Shown: positions 55,144 to 63,217 of the stretch, piece after piece
Numbering within the stretch: the stretch's first letter is position 1
How the letters are laid out: each line of letters starts with the position of its first letter
NCBI GenBank assembly: GCA_029213045.1
Contig: JARGPN010000015.1
Span: 62,001-126,000 of the forward strand
Origin: Alcanivoracaceae bacterium
Lineage (GTDB): Bacteria; Pseudomonadota; Gammaproteobacteria; Pseudomonadales; Alcanivoracaceae
Direction: 5' to 3'
Length of the DNA: 64,000 nt
Translations under genes and position numbers: made by a program
Notes under the pieces: generated by a model
What the model saw: only the letters and a program-made list of their open reading frames with translations
Told to the model about the DNA's origin: nothing
Database searches by the model: none

Positions 55144-56238
55144 TCAACCACTGACGATACGATTCGTTTGCCGACCCAAATCCACCACACCGTCTGCACT
55201 GCGAATGGTGGCCACCACCTGATCACCCGGTTTGAGGTATTCATCGCGGCCCGCCTGCACTTTCATAAAGGCTTGCCATTTTTTTGCTTCCGGCAACAAC
55301 GCGCCGAGTTTTTGCAGGAGCGGCGACGGAATTGACAGCGCGCAACCGGCGGGTGTGCCGGTCGCGATCAAGTCACCGGCATGTAAATCCTGCACGCCAG
55401 AAAGTTCGGTCAGCGTTTCGGCCGGCTTGAACACCAAGTTGGCAGTACTATCCTGCTGGCGTACGTCGCCATTAACGGTCAGCGTTAATTGCAGCGCATT
55501 TAGGTAGTGCATTTCTTCCGGCTTGAGCAGGCGCAAGTAAGGCCCCACTGGGCCGAAAGTGCGAAAGCTTTTTCCTTTGTAGAACTGCATTTCCGGAATC
55601 TGCACATCACGCGCGGAATAATCATTCACGATCACCAGGCCGGCCACATACTCGTGCAAATTTGCATTGGTAACGTCTGTTGGCGTGGTGATGGCCTGAC
55701 GCAGAATCAATCCCAATTCAATTTCATAATCGAGAAAGCGCACACGTTGGGGCTTGATCACATCGGTGTCCGCGGGTGCCAGACAACTGCTGGCCTTGGT
55801 GAAAATCATGTTGTAACTCTTGGCGTCTGGGTCCATGCCCGATTCGATCATGTGCTGTCGGTAATTAGCACCCTGACAAATAAACTGCTGGTTGCTGGTT
55901 ACCGGTGACAACAGACTGACCGCTGCAACATCAACAACCGTATCGCTCGTCGTGAGATCACTGTTGCGGTAGGCATCAATTAAGTCACCGGTGCTGACAT
56001 AACGCGTCTCCAGAAATCTGATCTGGCCTTCGTCGAGCACACCCCAACGGACTTCATCTTGATAAACGCAACGCACAATATTCATGGGCTTTTCCTGTGT
56101 CTTCGGTGTGTTATTTGAACGCGCATCGGCAGACAATTTGCTGTCCGTCACGGTGGCGCTTTCCTTGCTGATAGCGGTTAGGCTAGGCAACGAGGTCGCC
56201 AGTGCTATCGCCTTGATTATCTGGCGTCGTGTCGGCAT
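55144..56238 (-). CDS. Fumarylacetoacetate hydrolase-family protein with optional Tat-like leader
   Basis: Up to 364 residues. The core from residue 52 (MNIVRCVYQDEVRWGVLDEG) is an FAH-fold hydrolase: FLDYEIELGLILR (the E-E ligand pair), IVNDYSARDVQ, KGKSFRTFGPVGPYL, LIATGTPAGC. FAH enzymes hydrolyse C-C bonds in aromatic meta-cleavage products. Residues 1-25 (MPTRRQIIKAIALATSLPSLTAIS) look like a Tat-type leader with TRRQIIK. Both the outer ATG (56238, GAGGTGA) and the inner ATG (56085, AGGA) have ribosome sites. Third gene of the ring-cleavage operon. Confidence 0.85.
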   Translation of the reverse strand: MPTRRQIIKAIALATSLPSLTAISKESATVTDSKLSADARSNNTPKTQEKPMNIVRCVYQDEVRWGVLDEGQIRFLETRYVSTGDLIDAYRNSDLTTSDTVVDVAAVSLLSPVTSNQQFICQGANYRQHMIESGMDPDAKSYNMIFTKASSCLAPADTDVIKPQRVRFLDYEIELGLILRQAITTPTDVTNANLHEYVAGLVIVNDYSARDVQIPEMQFYKGKSFRTFGPVGPYLRLLKPEEMHYLNALQLTLTVNGDVRQQDSTANLVFKPAETLTELSGVQDLHAGDLIATGTPAGCALSIPSPLLQKLGALLPEAKKWQAFMKVQAGRDEYLKPGDQVVATIRSADGVVDLGRQTNRIVSG

Positions 56239-56249
56239 GACTAATCACC

Positions 56250-57323
56250 TCAGGTAAATAACCGCGCAAGCGTGATCAATTTTTTCAGCGACACGTCGGG
56301 GCTACGCCGCAAATTGCGCAGCATTAACGCGATATTTCCGAGTGAGAATTTAGGCCGGGTAAAACTCGCTGGCATCGGCTGTCCCCATTGCGACATGGCT
56401 TCGGCGCTCACAGGGTGCACCCCCATGGGTACGTTGGCGGTAAACACGTCGCCGTCACAATAGTGTTCATGCTTGGCGTTCCAAGGATCCTGCCAGTAGT
56501 CAAAAATCTGGCTACCGAGAACATGCCGCCCCATACCCCACGCATGTCGATAACCACGCTCACGCAAAATTCTCTGGCCCATGCCGACGGCGTCCTGATC
56601 CACTAGCTCAAACGCACTATGGCTGTACTGGGCAGCGAAGCCTTGGGCGAATGCCAGGGTGTGATGGTCCGCCGGCGTGTCGCCGAGGTCCAACCGAAGA
56701 AACACCACTGCTGGCGAGCCGTCCGGCAGCACCTGCACATCACTGGGAATCAAACCGAAGTGTTGCGTGTACCAGCCACAGGTGGCCTGAAAATCTGCCA
56801 GCTCCAACACAACATGACCGAGCTTGATCACCTCGGGCACTCCCACTGGCGCACGCTGGGTATCATTGACGCGCGGCATCTGATCCACCGTATTTAGTGC
56901 TAACGCACTGCGGTGAGGCAGCGCGGCTTGCGCCTGCCGACCGTGGACCGCTTCCACCAAAAATCCAGAAGGGTCGCGCAGTTGCACGCATTCGCCGCCA
57001 CCGGGTTTGTTCAGCGCCTGCACGACGGATGAGCCTGGCAATGCCGCCAATGCCAGCAAGTCGTCGCGCGACGCCACCTCCAGTGCAAAGCCGACAAAGG
57101 CCGGTTTATCCGCCTTACGCAGTTCATAACAAAACGGTGCCGCAGCTGTGCCACGAAAATAAATTGCCTGCTCAGTACGATGCATTTCTATCAAACCGAA
57201 ATCAGCGAGAAATGCTGCGGCGCGCTCCAGATCTGGGCGCGCCCAAATCAGGTATGCAAGACCGATTGCCTTAACGGTGGGCGCGCTGTGACGCGCCGGT
57301 TGCGATGTGGTCAACGTGATCAT
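56250..57323 (-). CDS. VOC-fold extradiol ring-cleavage dioxygenase
   Basis: A 357-residue two-domain VOC protein. In the C-terminal domain the metal triad is visible: His in GHVVLELADF, His in DHHTLAFAQG and Glu in KHEHYCDGD; a typical catechol-type fingerprint (HSAFELVDQDAVG) lies between. It cleaves a catechol-type ring beside the hydroxyls using Fe(II) and oxygen. The ATG follows the monooxygenase stop codon directly. Second gene of the operon. Substrate is a substituted catechol, not determined further. Confidence 0.88.
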   Translation of the reverse strand: MITLTTSQPARHSAPTVKAIGLAYLIWARPDLERAAAFLADFGLIEMHRTEQAIYFRGTAAAPFCYELRKADKPAFVGFALEVASRDDLLALAALPGSSVVQALNKPGGGECVQLRDPSGFLVEAVHGRQAQAALPHRSALALNTVDQMPRVNDTQRAPVGVPEVIKLGHVVLELADFQATCGWYTQHFGLIPSDVQVLPDGSPAVVFLRLDLGDTPADHHTLAFAQGFAAQYSHSAFELVDQDAVGMGQRILRERGYRHAWGMGRHVLGSQIFDYWQDPWNAKHEHYCDGDVFTANVPMGVHPVSAEAMSQWGQPMPASFTRPKFSLGNIALMLRNLRRSPDVSLKKLITLARLFT

Positions 57324-58949
57324 TCAGGCCACCTTGTGTTGTATATTCAACGAAGTGTGTTGCGTCGGCGCGTTGAGCAAGGCCAGCGCCTCATTAATCA
57401 AAGTATCGGCACTCGCGGCGTCACCGGCTGCCATCACCACTCGGTCTGGACGTACCAACACCAGTGAACCTGCAGAGGGACTGCCGGAAACCAAATCATC
57501 GGTAATATCTTCAACTGCCAGCGCGCGCCCCAACACCTGACCACGACGCGCAATATGAATACAAACGCCACCAGCCTGCTCGAACGCGCTCAGATGCCTT
57601 TCAGAAACCTGCGCCAAAGGATCCACGCCAAGCCCCAGTAGCACAAAGCGCTCACCCAAAACATCGTCACTAGCACACACCTCACCGTCGCGTGTTCGCA
57701 CCCAGCCTTGCGGGAACCAGCTCCCCGGACGCCGTTGACCGGCGCGGCGTTTCGCAAACAGGCCACTGCGAAAAGCATTGGCGGGTTTGATTTCGAGTTC
57801 TTCAAAATAGCGACGAATCGGCGCGAACACCCTCGTGCTGCGCATGACGCTATGAATCACCAGTGACAACGCCGCGTTTGCGGGCATGACAAGCGTGCCC
57901 ATCAGGCGCGCGAGACGGATCATGGCTGCGGCATGGGGTCGCCGTTCCACGCTGTAACTATCGAGCACGGCCTGCCCAGCAAGACCATCGACCACCCACG
58001 CCAATTTCCACGCCAGATTAGCGACATCGCGCAGCCCCGCCACCAACCCCTGACCGACGAAGGGTGGCGTGATATGCGCCGCATCACCGGCGAGAAATAC
58101 ACGCCCTTTTGAAAACTGACGCGCGCAGCGGCTGTGAAAGCGGTACACCGCCTTACGCTCTATTTCCACCAGCTGATCACCAGACCACGGGCGCAGCAAT
58201 TCACGCACGGTGTCATCCTGAAGCATAACTTCCGCCGTCTCACCGCGCTGCAACATAAACTCCCAGCGCTGCCGATTCCCCGGCGCCACCATGTGCGGTG
58301 TCGGCCGACGGTGATCGCAAATAAATTCGACATGGTCTATAGGCGTGCCTACGTTACGCGCATCGACGATCAGCCAATCCTGCTGATACGTTCTTCCCTC
58401 GAAAGCCTCACCAATGGCATCCCGAATCATCGAGCTGGCGCCGTCGGCGCCAACCAGATAATCACAACGCACCTCGTGCAGCTCGCCCGCCTTGTCTTGC
58501 ACAATTGCCACTACGTAAGCGCCCTTATCTTGAAAACTCTTTACGCTGACACCGGTAATCGCCGTGACCATGGGCAACTCATCCACCCGCTTTCGCAATG
58601 CGGACTCAAGATCGGGCTGAAAAAAAGTCACTAACTTCGGATGCCCATCGATGCTGCCCGCGGTGTTCACGCGCGCAAACTCGCCCAAATAAGGACAGTG
58701 CATTTTCACTTGCGGGATAGCGACAGTGTCGAACGCATCTTCCGCCAGCCCAGCCATTTGCAGAATGCGCAGCGCTTCGTTGTCCAACGCAATCGCACGT
58801 GGGTGCCGGAGAATATCGTCTGCCTTATCGATCACTAGAGTACGCACGCCATAGCGACCCAGAAGGCAGGCCAACGCGGCGCCGACCGGACCATATCCGC
58901 AGATCACTACGGACACCTGCTTCGGCAACACCGTCTTATTATCATTCAT
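57324..58949 (-). CDS. FAD-dependent aromatic monooxygenase (MhpA-like)
   Basis: A 541-residue flavoprotein hydroxylase. GxGxxG (VVICGYGPVGAALACLLGR) is at the N-terminus, a DG motif region GADGASSMIRDAIG follows, and GDAAHITPPFVGQG is the second FAD motif. It is most like 3-(3-hydroxyphenyl)propionate hydroxylases. It would add a hydroxyl to a phenol to give the catechol for the next enzyme. First gene of the operon monooxygenase-dioxygenase-FAH hydrolase, with a divergent TetR gene and a palindromic operator upstream. Confidence 0.88.
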   Translation of the reverse strand: MNDNKTVLPKQVSVVICGYGPVGAALACLLGRYGVRTLVIDKADDILRHPRAIALDNEALRILQMAGLAEDAFDTVAIPQVKMHCPYLGEFARVNTAGSIDGHPKLVTFFQPDLESALRKRVDELPMVTAITGVSVKSFQDKGAYVVAIVQDKAGELHEVRCDYLVGADGASSMIRDAIGEAFEGRTYQQDWLIVDARNVGTPIDHVEFICDHRRPTPHMVAPGNRQRWEFMLQRGETAEVMLQDDTVRELLRPWSGDQLVEIERKAVYRFHSRCARQFSKGRVFLAGDAAHITPPFVGQGLVAGLRDVANLAWKLAWVVDGLAGQAVLDSYSVERRPHAAAMIRLARLMGTLVMPANAALSLVIHSVMRSTRVFAPIRRYFEELEIKPANAFRSGLFAKRRAGQRRPGSWFPQGWVRTRDGEVCASDDVLGERFVLLGLGVDPLAQVSERHLSAFEQAGGVCIHIARRGQVLGRALAVEDITDDLVSGSPSAGSLVLVRPDRVVMAAGDAASADTLINEALALLNAPTQHTSLNIQHKVA

Positions 58950-58975
58950 CGGGAAGGCCTTTAACTGATCATTAA

Positions 58976-59005
58976 ATCTATAATGATATTTTTATCAGTA
59001 TAGAT
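58976..59005. promoter_or_regulatory. 30-bp inverted repeat, putative TetR operator
   Basis: Arms ATCTATAATGATA (58976-58988) and TATCAGTATAGAT (58993-59005) are inverted repeats of 13 bases with one mismatch and a 4-base T spacer. The site is in the 144-base gap between the divergent monooxygenase operon (start 58949) and the TetR gene (start 59094). Confidence 0.65.
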
Positions 59006-59093
59006 CAAAGTCATTTAATGCCATACTAATGATGGCCGCAGCCACAGCCTTGCCTTAGCGGAAAGCCAATTAATTTCAGTGAGATAGCAAGCA

Positions 59094-59783
59094 ATGCACA
59101 AAGATATCCGCGGCGACGACGCAGACAGCACAGAATCCCGAGGCAGCCGCCGAAAACGACAGACCCGCGAAAAGCTGCTACAGGCAGCTATGGAGCTGAT
59201 GGCCGAGCGGGGTATGGACGGCGTGGCCATCAATGAAATTACCGAGCGCGCGGATGTCGGCTTTGGCACCTTCTATAACCACTTTCCTTCCAAAGAAGCC
59301 ATTTATGCGGCCTTGATCAAGCAGGTGTTTGAGGATTTTGCCGATCACATCGATGCGCGCAAGCAAGGCATGACAGACCCCGCCGAGATCTTGGCGTTTT
59401 CCATCCAAATGACCCTACACAAAGCCACCACCGACGTGCTTTGGGGGAAATTTCTGGTGCGAGAAAGCATGACCCCAGAAGCCCTCACCCGCGGGCTGGG
59501 ACAGCGCCTTGTGCGTGACGTTCTGACCGGCGTGCAACAAGAACGCTTTACCAGCGATGACCCCGTTACCTCCTTTATTGCCCTTTCTGGCACCGTGATC
59601 GCCGGCGTGATGGCCCAGCAAATGACGCTGGATGCAAACTCGCCAGTGCATCATCTAAGCAGTTTTATTGGTGGCAGCCTTGAAGGCCTGCCGCAACGTA
59701 TTTCAAAAACAGCATTAATGTCGCTTGGGATTTCACCAGAGCAGGCAGACGCTATTTCCAGTTCGGTGGAAGACCAACTTTAA
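59094..59783 (+). CDS. TetR-family regulator of the ring-cleavage operon
   Basis: A 229-residue TetR protein with a 20-residue charged N-terminal arm, then a helix-turn-helix (KLLQAAMELMAERGMDGVAINEITERADVGFGTFYNHFPSKEAIYAALI, about 27-75). The ligand domain is typical. Divergent from the monooxygenase operon, with a single inverted repeat in between. I infer it represses the operon until an aromatic effector is bound. Confidence 0.9.
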   Translation: MHKDIRGDDADSTESRGSRRKRQTREKLLQAAMELMAERGMDGVAINEITERADVGFGTFYNHFPSKEAIYAALIKQVFEDFADHIDARKQGMTDPAEILAFSIQMTLHKATTDVLWGKFLVRESMTPEALTRGLGQRLVRDVLTGVQQERFTSDDPVTSFIALSGTVIAGVMAQQMTLDANSPVHHLSSFIGGSLEGLPQRISKTALMSLGISPEQADAISSSVEDQL

Positions 59784-59927
59784 CAAGTCAGGCAACGCCT
59801 AGCGGAGACTGCAGGCGGATCAACAACGTTTACGAGAAAGAACCGCTTACTCAGCCCATCTAAAACAGTGCATGTTTCAGTTTGACTCATCAGCAGCGCA
59901 GCCATCGAACCGCCCAGCAGCTTCGTT

Positions 59928-61145
59928 TTATTCCTGTGATCCACTGCTAACGACGTCGGCGATAGTCCGAAATACCGTCATGGCTTCGAACTCGTGGGCC
60001 TTAAAGTCCGCATCCGCACTGGTTTTGACTATCACTAGATCGGCGCGCGGATTTACATAAATAAACTGCCCCCATATACCAATGGCGCTGTAGTCGCCCT
60101 GCCCCTCTCGCGGCACCCACCACTGATATTGATAGCCCCAATCGTGGTCAATTTGGCCGGGTTGCAGCCACGGCTTATCCGGCGTCGTTGCACGCTTCAC
60201 CCAATCCTCCGGCAGTAACTGTTGCGTGCCAACACGCCCCTGATGCAAATACAGCAAACCCAACCTAGCAAAATCCCGAGGGATGGCATTCAACCCCATA
60301 AAAGCGACTTCATCGCCATGCACATCCGTCATCCAACTAGCGTCGTGCGTTGCGCCAAGTGGCTGCCACAACTTTTCCTGAAGATATTCACCAAGTGGCC
60401 GACCACTGACCGTGCTGACTAACAAACCCAGCGCCTGAGTATTGATACTCGCGTAATGAAAACGCTGTCCGGCTGGCGCGTTGCTGCCAAATTTTTCTGC
60501 GATATCATTAATGCCATGACGCCACAAATACATCTGATCAAAAATACGAAAGGCGTCCGTGCTGTCGTCATCGTAACGCTCGCTAAAATCAATACCGGAT
60601 GACATCTGCAATACATCTGCGATGCTCGCGCCATGAAAACCCGATTCACGCAACGATGGCACGTACTCGGTAATGTCATCATCAAGACTGCGGATCAACC
60701 CTTCTTTCAACGCGATGCCTACCAACGTGGAAACATATGACTTGGCCACCGAAAATGACGTGGCGTGATCCTCGCCGCCATAACCACCAAAATAACGTTC
60801 ATCGATAATCTTTCCGTGATGAATCACAATAAAACTCGTCGTCGCACTGCGTTGCAAAAACTCATCCAATGTAGAATTCTCGTCATCGTACTGGTACTGC
60901 ACTGACACTTTTTCCGGCGCGAGCTCCCACGGCCTCGGCGCACTAGATCGAGATATCGTGCGCACTGGAAATACATGCTCCAGATGACGAAAATTTTCCT
61001 GCACATGCCCCGGCCACAGAAAAGTAATCTTTGGCCAGGCATAGCCGGCAAACCAGCTCCCCCCAATTGCCGCCATCAGCGCAAACAGTCCTATGGCAAT
61101 ACCACGTAGCTTCACTGGTTTTTCTCTATGTAGTCGTCCCTTCAT
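59928..61145 (-). CDS. Beta-lactamase-fold serine hydrolase, membrane-anchored
   Basis: A 405-residue serine hydrolase with an N-terminal membrane anchor (LRGIAIGLFALMAAIGGSWFAGYAW). The catalytic SxxK is in SVAKSY, and YASIN is the likely YxN equivalent. It belongs to the class C beta-lactamase/esterase group that covers esterases and 6-aminohexanoate-dimer hydrolases; antibiotic hydrolysis is not implied. The start at 61145 has GAGG 5 bases ahead; the frame is open upstream. It follows an ArsR-type gene with a 57-base gap and is probably co-regulated. Confidence 0.85.
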   Translation of the reverse strand: MKGRLHREKPVKLRGIAIGLFALMAAIGGSWFAGYAWPKITFLWPGHVQENFRHLEHVFPVRTISRSSAPRPWELAPEKVSVQYQYDDENSTLDEFLQRSATTSFIVIHHGKIIDERYFGGYGGEDHATSFSVAKSYVSTLVGIALKEGLIRSLDDDITEYVPSLRESGFHGASIADVLQMSSGIDFSERYDDDSTDAFRIFDQMYLWRHGINDIAEKFGSNAPAGQRFHYASINTQALGLLVSTVSGRPLGEYLQEKLWQPLGATHDASWMTDVHGDEVAFMGLNAIPRDFARLGLLYLHQGRVGTQQLLPEDWVKRATTPDKPWLQPGQIDHDWGYQYQWWVPREGQGDYSAIGIWGQFIYVNPRADLVIVKTSADADFKAHEFEAMTVFRTIADVVSSGSQE

Positions 61146-61202
61146 ATCAGCCTCACATATATCCTTGTTTCGCGAATTAACGATATTTAATAGCAAAAAA
61201 AA

Positions 61203-61502
61203 TCAGCAACAAGTCAGCCAGCGCTGTATCACCGCAAGCAACTCACGAACCCGGGCCTTGTTGACGCGGTAATACACTTCCTTCTGACGCTTCTCAGCAA
61301 CCAACACACCCGCGCGTTTGAGAATAGCCAGATGTTCAGAGGTCGTAGACGGCGCAATGCCGACCCGCTCTGCAATTTCACCGACGGTATGCTCCTGCTT
61401 GTCGGTAAAGATGCCTAACAGAATCTGCTGACGCTTTTCATTCGCCAGCGCTTTGGAGAATTCCAGCAGACCGTCGCTAGTAGACGAGAGATCAGACATC
61501 AT
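61203..61502 (-). CDS. ArsR-family transcriptional regulator
   Basis: A 99-residue winged helix-turn-helix of the ArsR type: LEFSKALANEKRQQILLGIF, IAERVGIAPSTTSEHLAILKRAGVLVAEK, then VYYRVN and a C-terminal helix ending in two Cys. The classical metal-binding CVC in the recognition helix is absent, so it may sense something other than arsenite. It is upstream of, and co-directional with, the serine hydrolase. Confidence 0.9.
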   Translation of the reverse strand: MMSDLSSTSDGLLEFSKALANEKRQQILLGIFTDKQEHTVGEIAERVGIAPSTTSEHLAILKRAGVLVAEKRQKEVYYRVNKARVRELLAVIQRWLTCC

Positions 61503-61895
61503 GCCACCTTATATATCGTAATTTCCCGAAATATAAACATGATGACACAGCAAAGCAAGAGAAGATTAACGTGAAGCCTTCCCGGGAAACGGCAAAGCCG
61601 ACACCGTATTCATACCTCTGCAGGCGGCTTCGCCTCACGCTGAATAGCAATGCTGTCACGTGCCCGAATCGTGGCGGTCCGGTGTTGCTGATTACCGCTG
61701 CCTTGAACCGTGATTGCGCGCGTAGTGATATTTTTCTCATCGCATAGCGGCTCAGCACTCCCTACATCGAGAGGGTTGGGTCCTTTTCTCTTAAAAATCA
61801 CTCATTAACGCCAAAGCTAATAATTGCCTAAATATCTTGCAGGCATTCGTAATGTGTTTTGAAGAACAAACACACCACATCTGTGCGGTTAAATT
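61503..61895. other. Gap between the ArsR gene and the TauD-like gene
   Basis: About 390 bases with no convincing gene. Two overlapping minus-strand frames (88 codons from 61758, 63 codons from a GTG at 61801) lack ribosome sites and recognisable domains. The ArsR promoter is presumably on its left side. Confidence 0.5.
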
Positions 61896-62960
61896 TTATG
61901 TTCTTACCAAATAATCAGTAGAAAGATACGGCTCTGCTTGTAGCTGGAATATCTTTCTTGGTTGGTCCGCATGGCCATTCATTCGCCAGTGCGCGCAGCG
62001 AATATTATCGACCACGGTGATATCCCCTGTTTGCCATTTAATTAAACGCGAATGCTCGAAGGTTGCCTTAATCAGTTCATCCATCAGCTTAACGCCTTCG
62101 GGGATCTCGGTGCCGTTGCGATCCGACAGCGTCCACTTCATTTGCCAGGTGCTGGCCATGCATTCTTTGTCCAACGGTGTACGCTCTGGAAATGTTTCGC
62201 TGGCGGCGCTGTAAACGCTGTCACCAAGGTAGGCCCAGATCTGCGGACACGGTAATCCGGTCTCTGGATGCTCGCAAACGAAGGGAATGTAATCCAACAC
62301 CATCTGCTGGTAACCGTCAGAGCGTAAGTAATGCTTAATCCTGCCGAGCGTGAGGATTAATCGCTCCAACCAATTGACGCGCTTGATGCTGGTGAATTCA
62401 AATTGCTGCCAGCTATTGCGCAACGCGTCTTGCGTTGCGGCAGGCAGCGACTGAAATACTTTATGCATATCGGCCACCCCAGTTTCACCCCAATTCTGCG
62501 CCGCTTGCTCGCAGAACATAAAGAGATAGCGTGCACGTCGGTTGTATACCCCGCCCTCGATGTGCGGGCCTTGCACTGAGTTTTCTATGCGGCCAAGCTG
62601 TTGCAGCTGGGAATTAATGTAACTGCGATTGTCGCCGGCACCGAGAATACCATCAGTAATTCGGCGCACAAAAGTAATAATAGGGCCGGCAACTTTAAGT
62701 TTATTAAAAACATTCCAGAGTTTTATCTTTAAATCTTTTTCGAGAAAGCTTTGAAATTGCTGCGCGTCGTCTAAGTCAAACCCGCGCAACACAATGTAGC
62801 CCAATTCACGAGTTTTCTCGTAAACAAACTCTTTCCATTGGCTACGGTCAATTGGAAGATCAGCCGGAGTAACAATGTGCGGGAGTGATGCATAGCGAAA
62901 AGCATTGGGCGAAGTGTCATTCTCGGAAAATTTTTCCATGATTTTTTTACTAGCTTCCAT
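61896..62960 (-). CDS. TauD/TfdA-family non-haem iron dioxygenase
   Basis: A 354-residue protein. In the middle, GPHIEGGVYN supplies an HxE variant of the iron-binding HxD, and near the C-terminus CAHWRMNGH supplies the distal His and an Arg that could hold 2-oxoglutarate. The N-terminal part with VLRGFDLDD fits the family. Such proteins hydroxylate or halogenate substrates, sometimes in natural-product pathways. The start may be a few codons later. It is divergent from the condensation-like gene at the window's right edge, with a 257-base gap between them. Confidence 0.75.
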   Translation of the reverse strand: MEASKKIMEKFSENDTSPNAFRYASLPHIVTPADLPIDRSQWKEFVYEKTRELGYIVLRGFDLDDAQQFQSFLEKDLKIKLWNVFNKLKVAGPIITFVRRITDGILGAGDNRSYINSQLQQLGRIENSVQGPHIEGGVYNRRARYLFMFCEQAAQNWGETGVADMHKVFQSLPAATQDALRNSWQQFEFTSIKRVNWLERLILTLGRIKHYLRSDGYQQMVLDYIPFVCEHPETGLPCPQIWAYLGDSVYSAASETFPERTPLDKECMASTWQMKWTLSDRNGTEIPEGVKLMDELIKATFEHSRLIKWQTGDITVVDNIRCAHWRMNGHADQPRKIFQLQAEPYLSTDYLVRT

Positions 62961-63217
62961 ACTAAATACCCCCTTATTTCCGCTTAAATAAGCCAGCCAA
63001 TAGTAGCGCTCTGAGTCTTCTTATATTTCCGCTCAATTATCACGGTGTCATCTTAAACACCTCAATAGTCATAAAGGGACATAGCTTTGACCTATGCGGA
63101 CACGCCGTACTATATGCGCACCAGAAAGTTATTTACCTCAAAGCTGCGCATCGACTTGCACCAATATTTTTGGATTTTGTTGTATGCTGCCCGCGGACGC
63201 TGATTGGAAAATAGACT

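Noticed and set aside
59928-61145. Antibiotic-resistance beta-lactamase
   Set aside because: SxxK and YxN-like motifs are present, but length, membrane anchor and context match the broad class C-type esterase group, so resistance cannot be claimed.
61610-61801. 63-codon minus-strand frame with GTG start upstream of the ArsR gene
   Set aside because: No ribosome site, no recognised domain, and a second overlapping frame in the same strand; left as gap.
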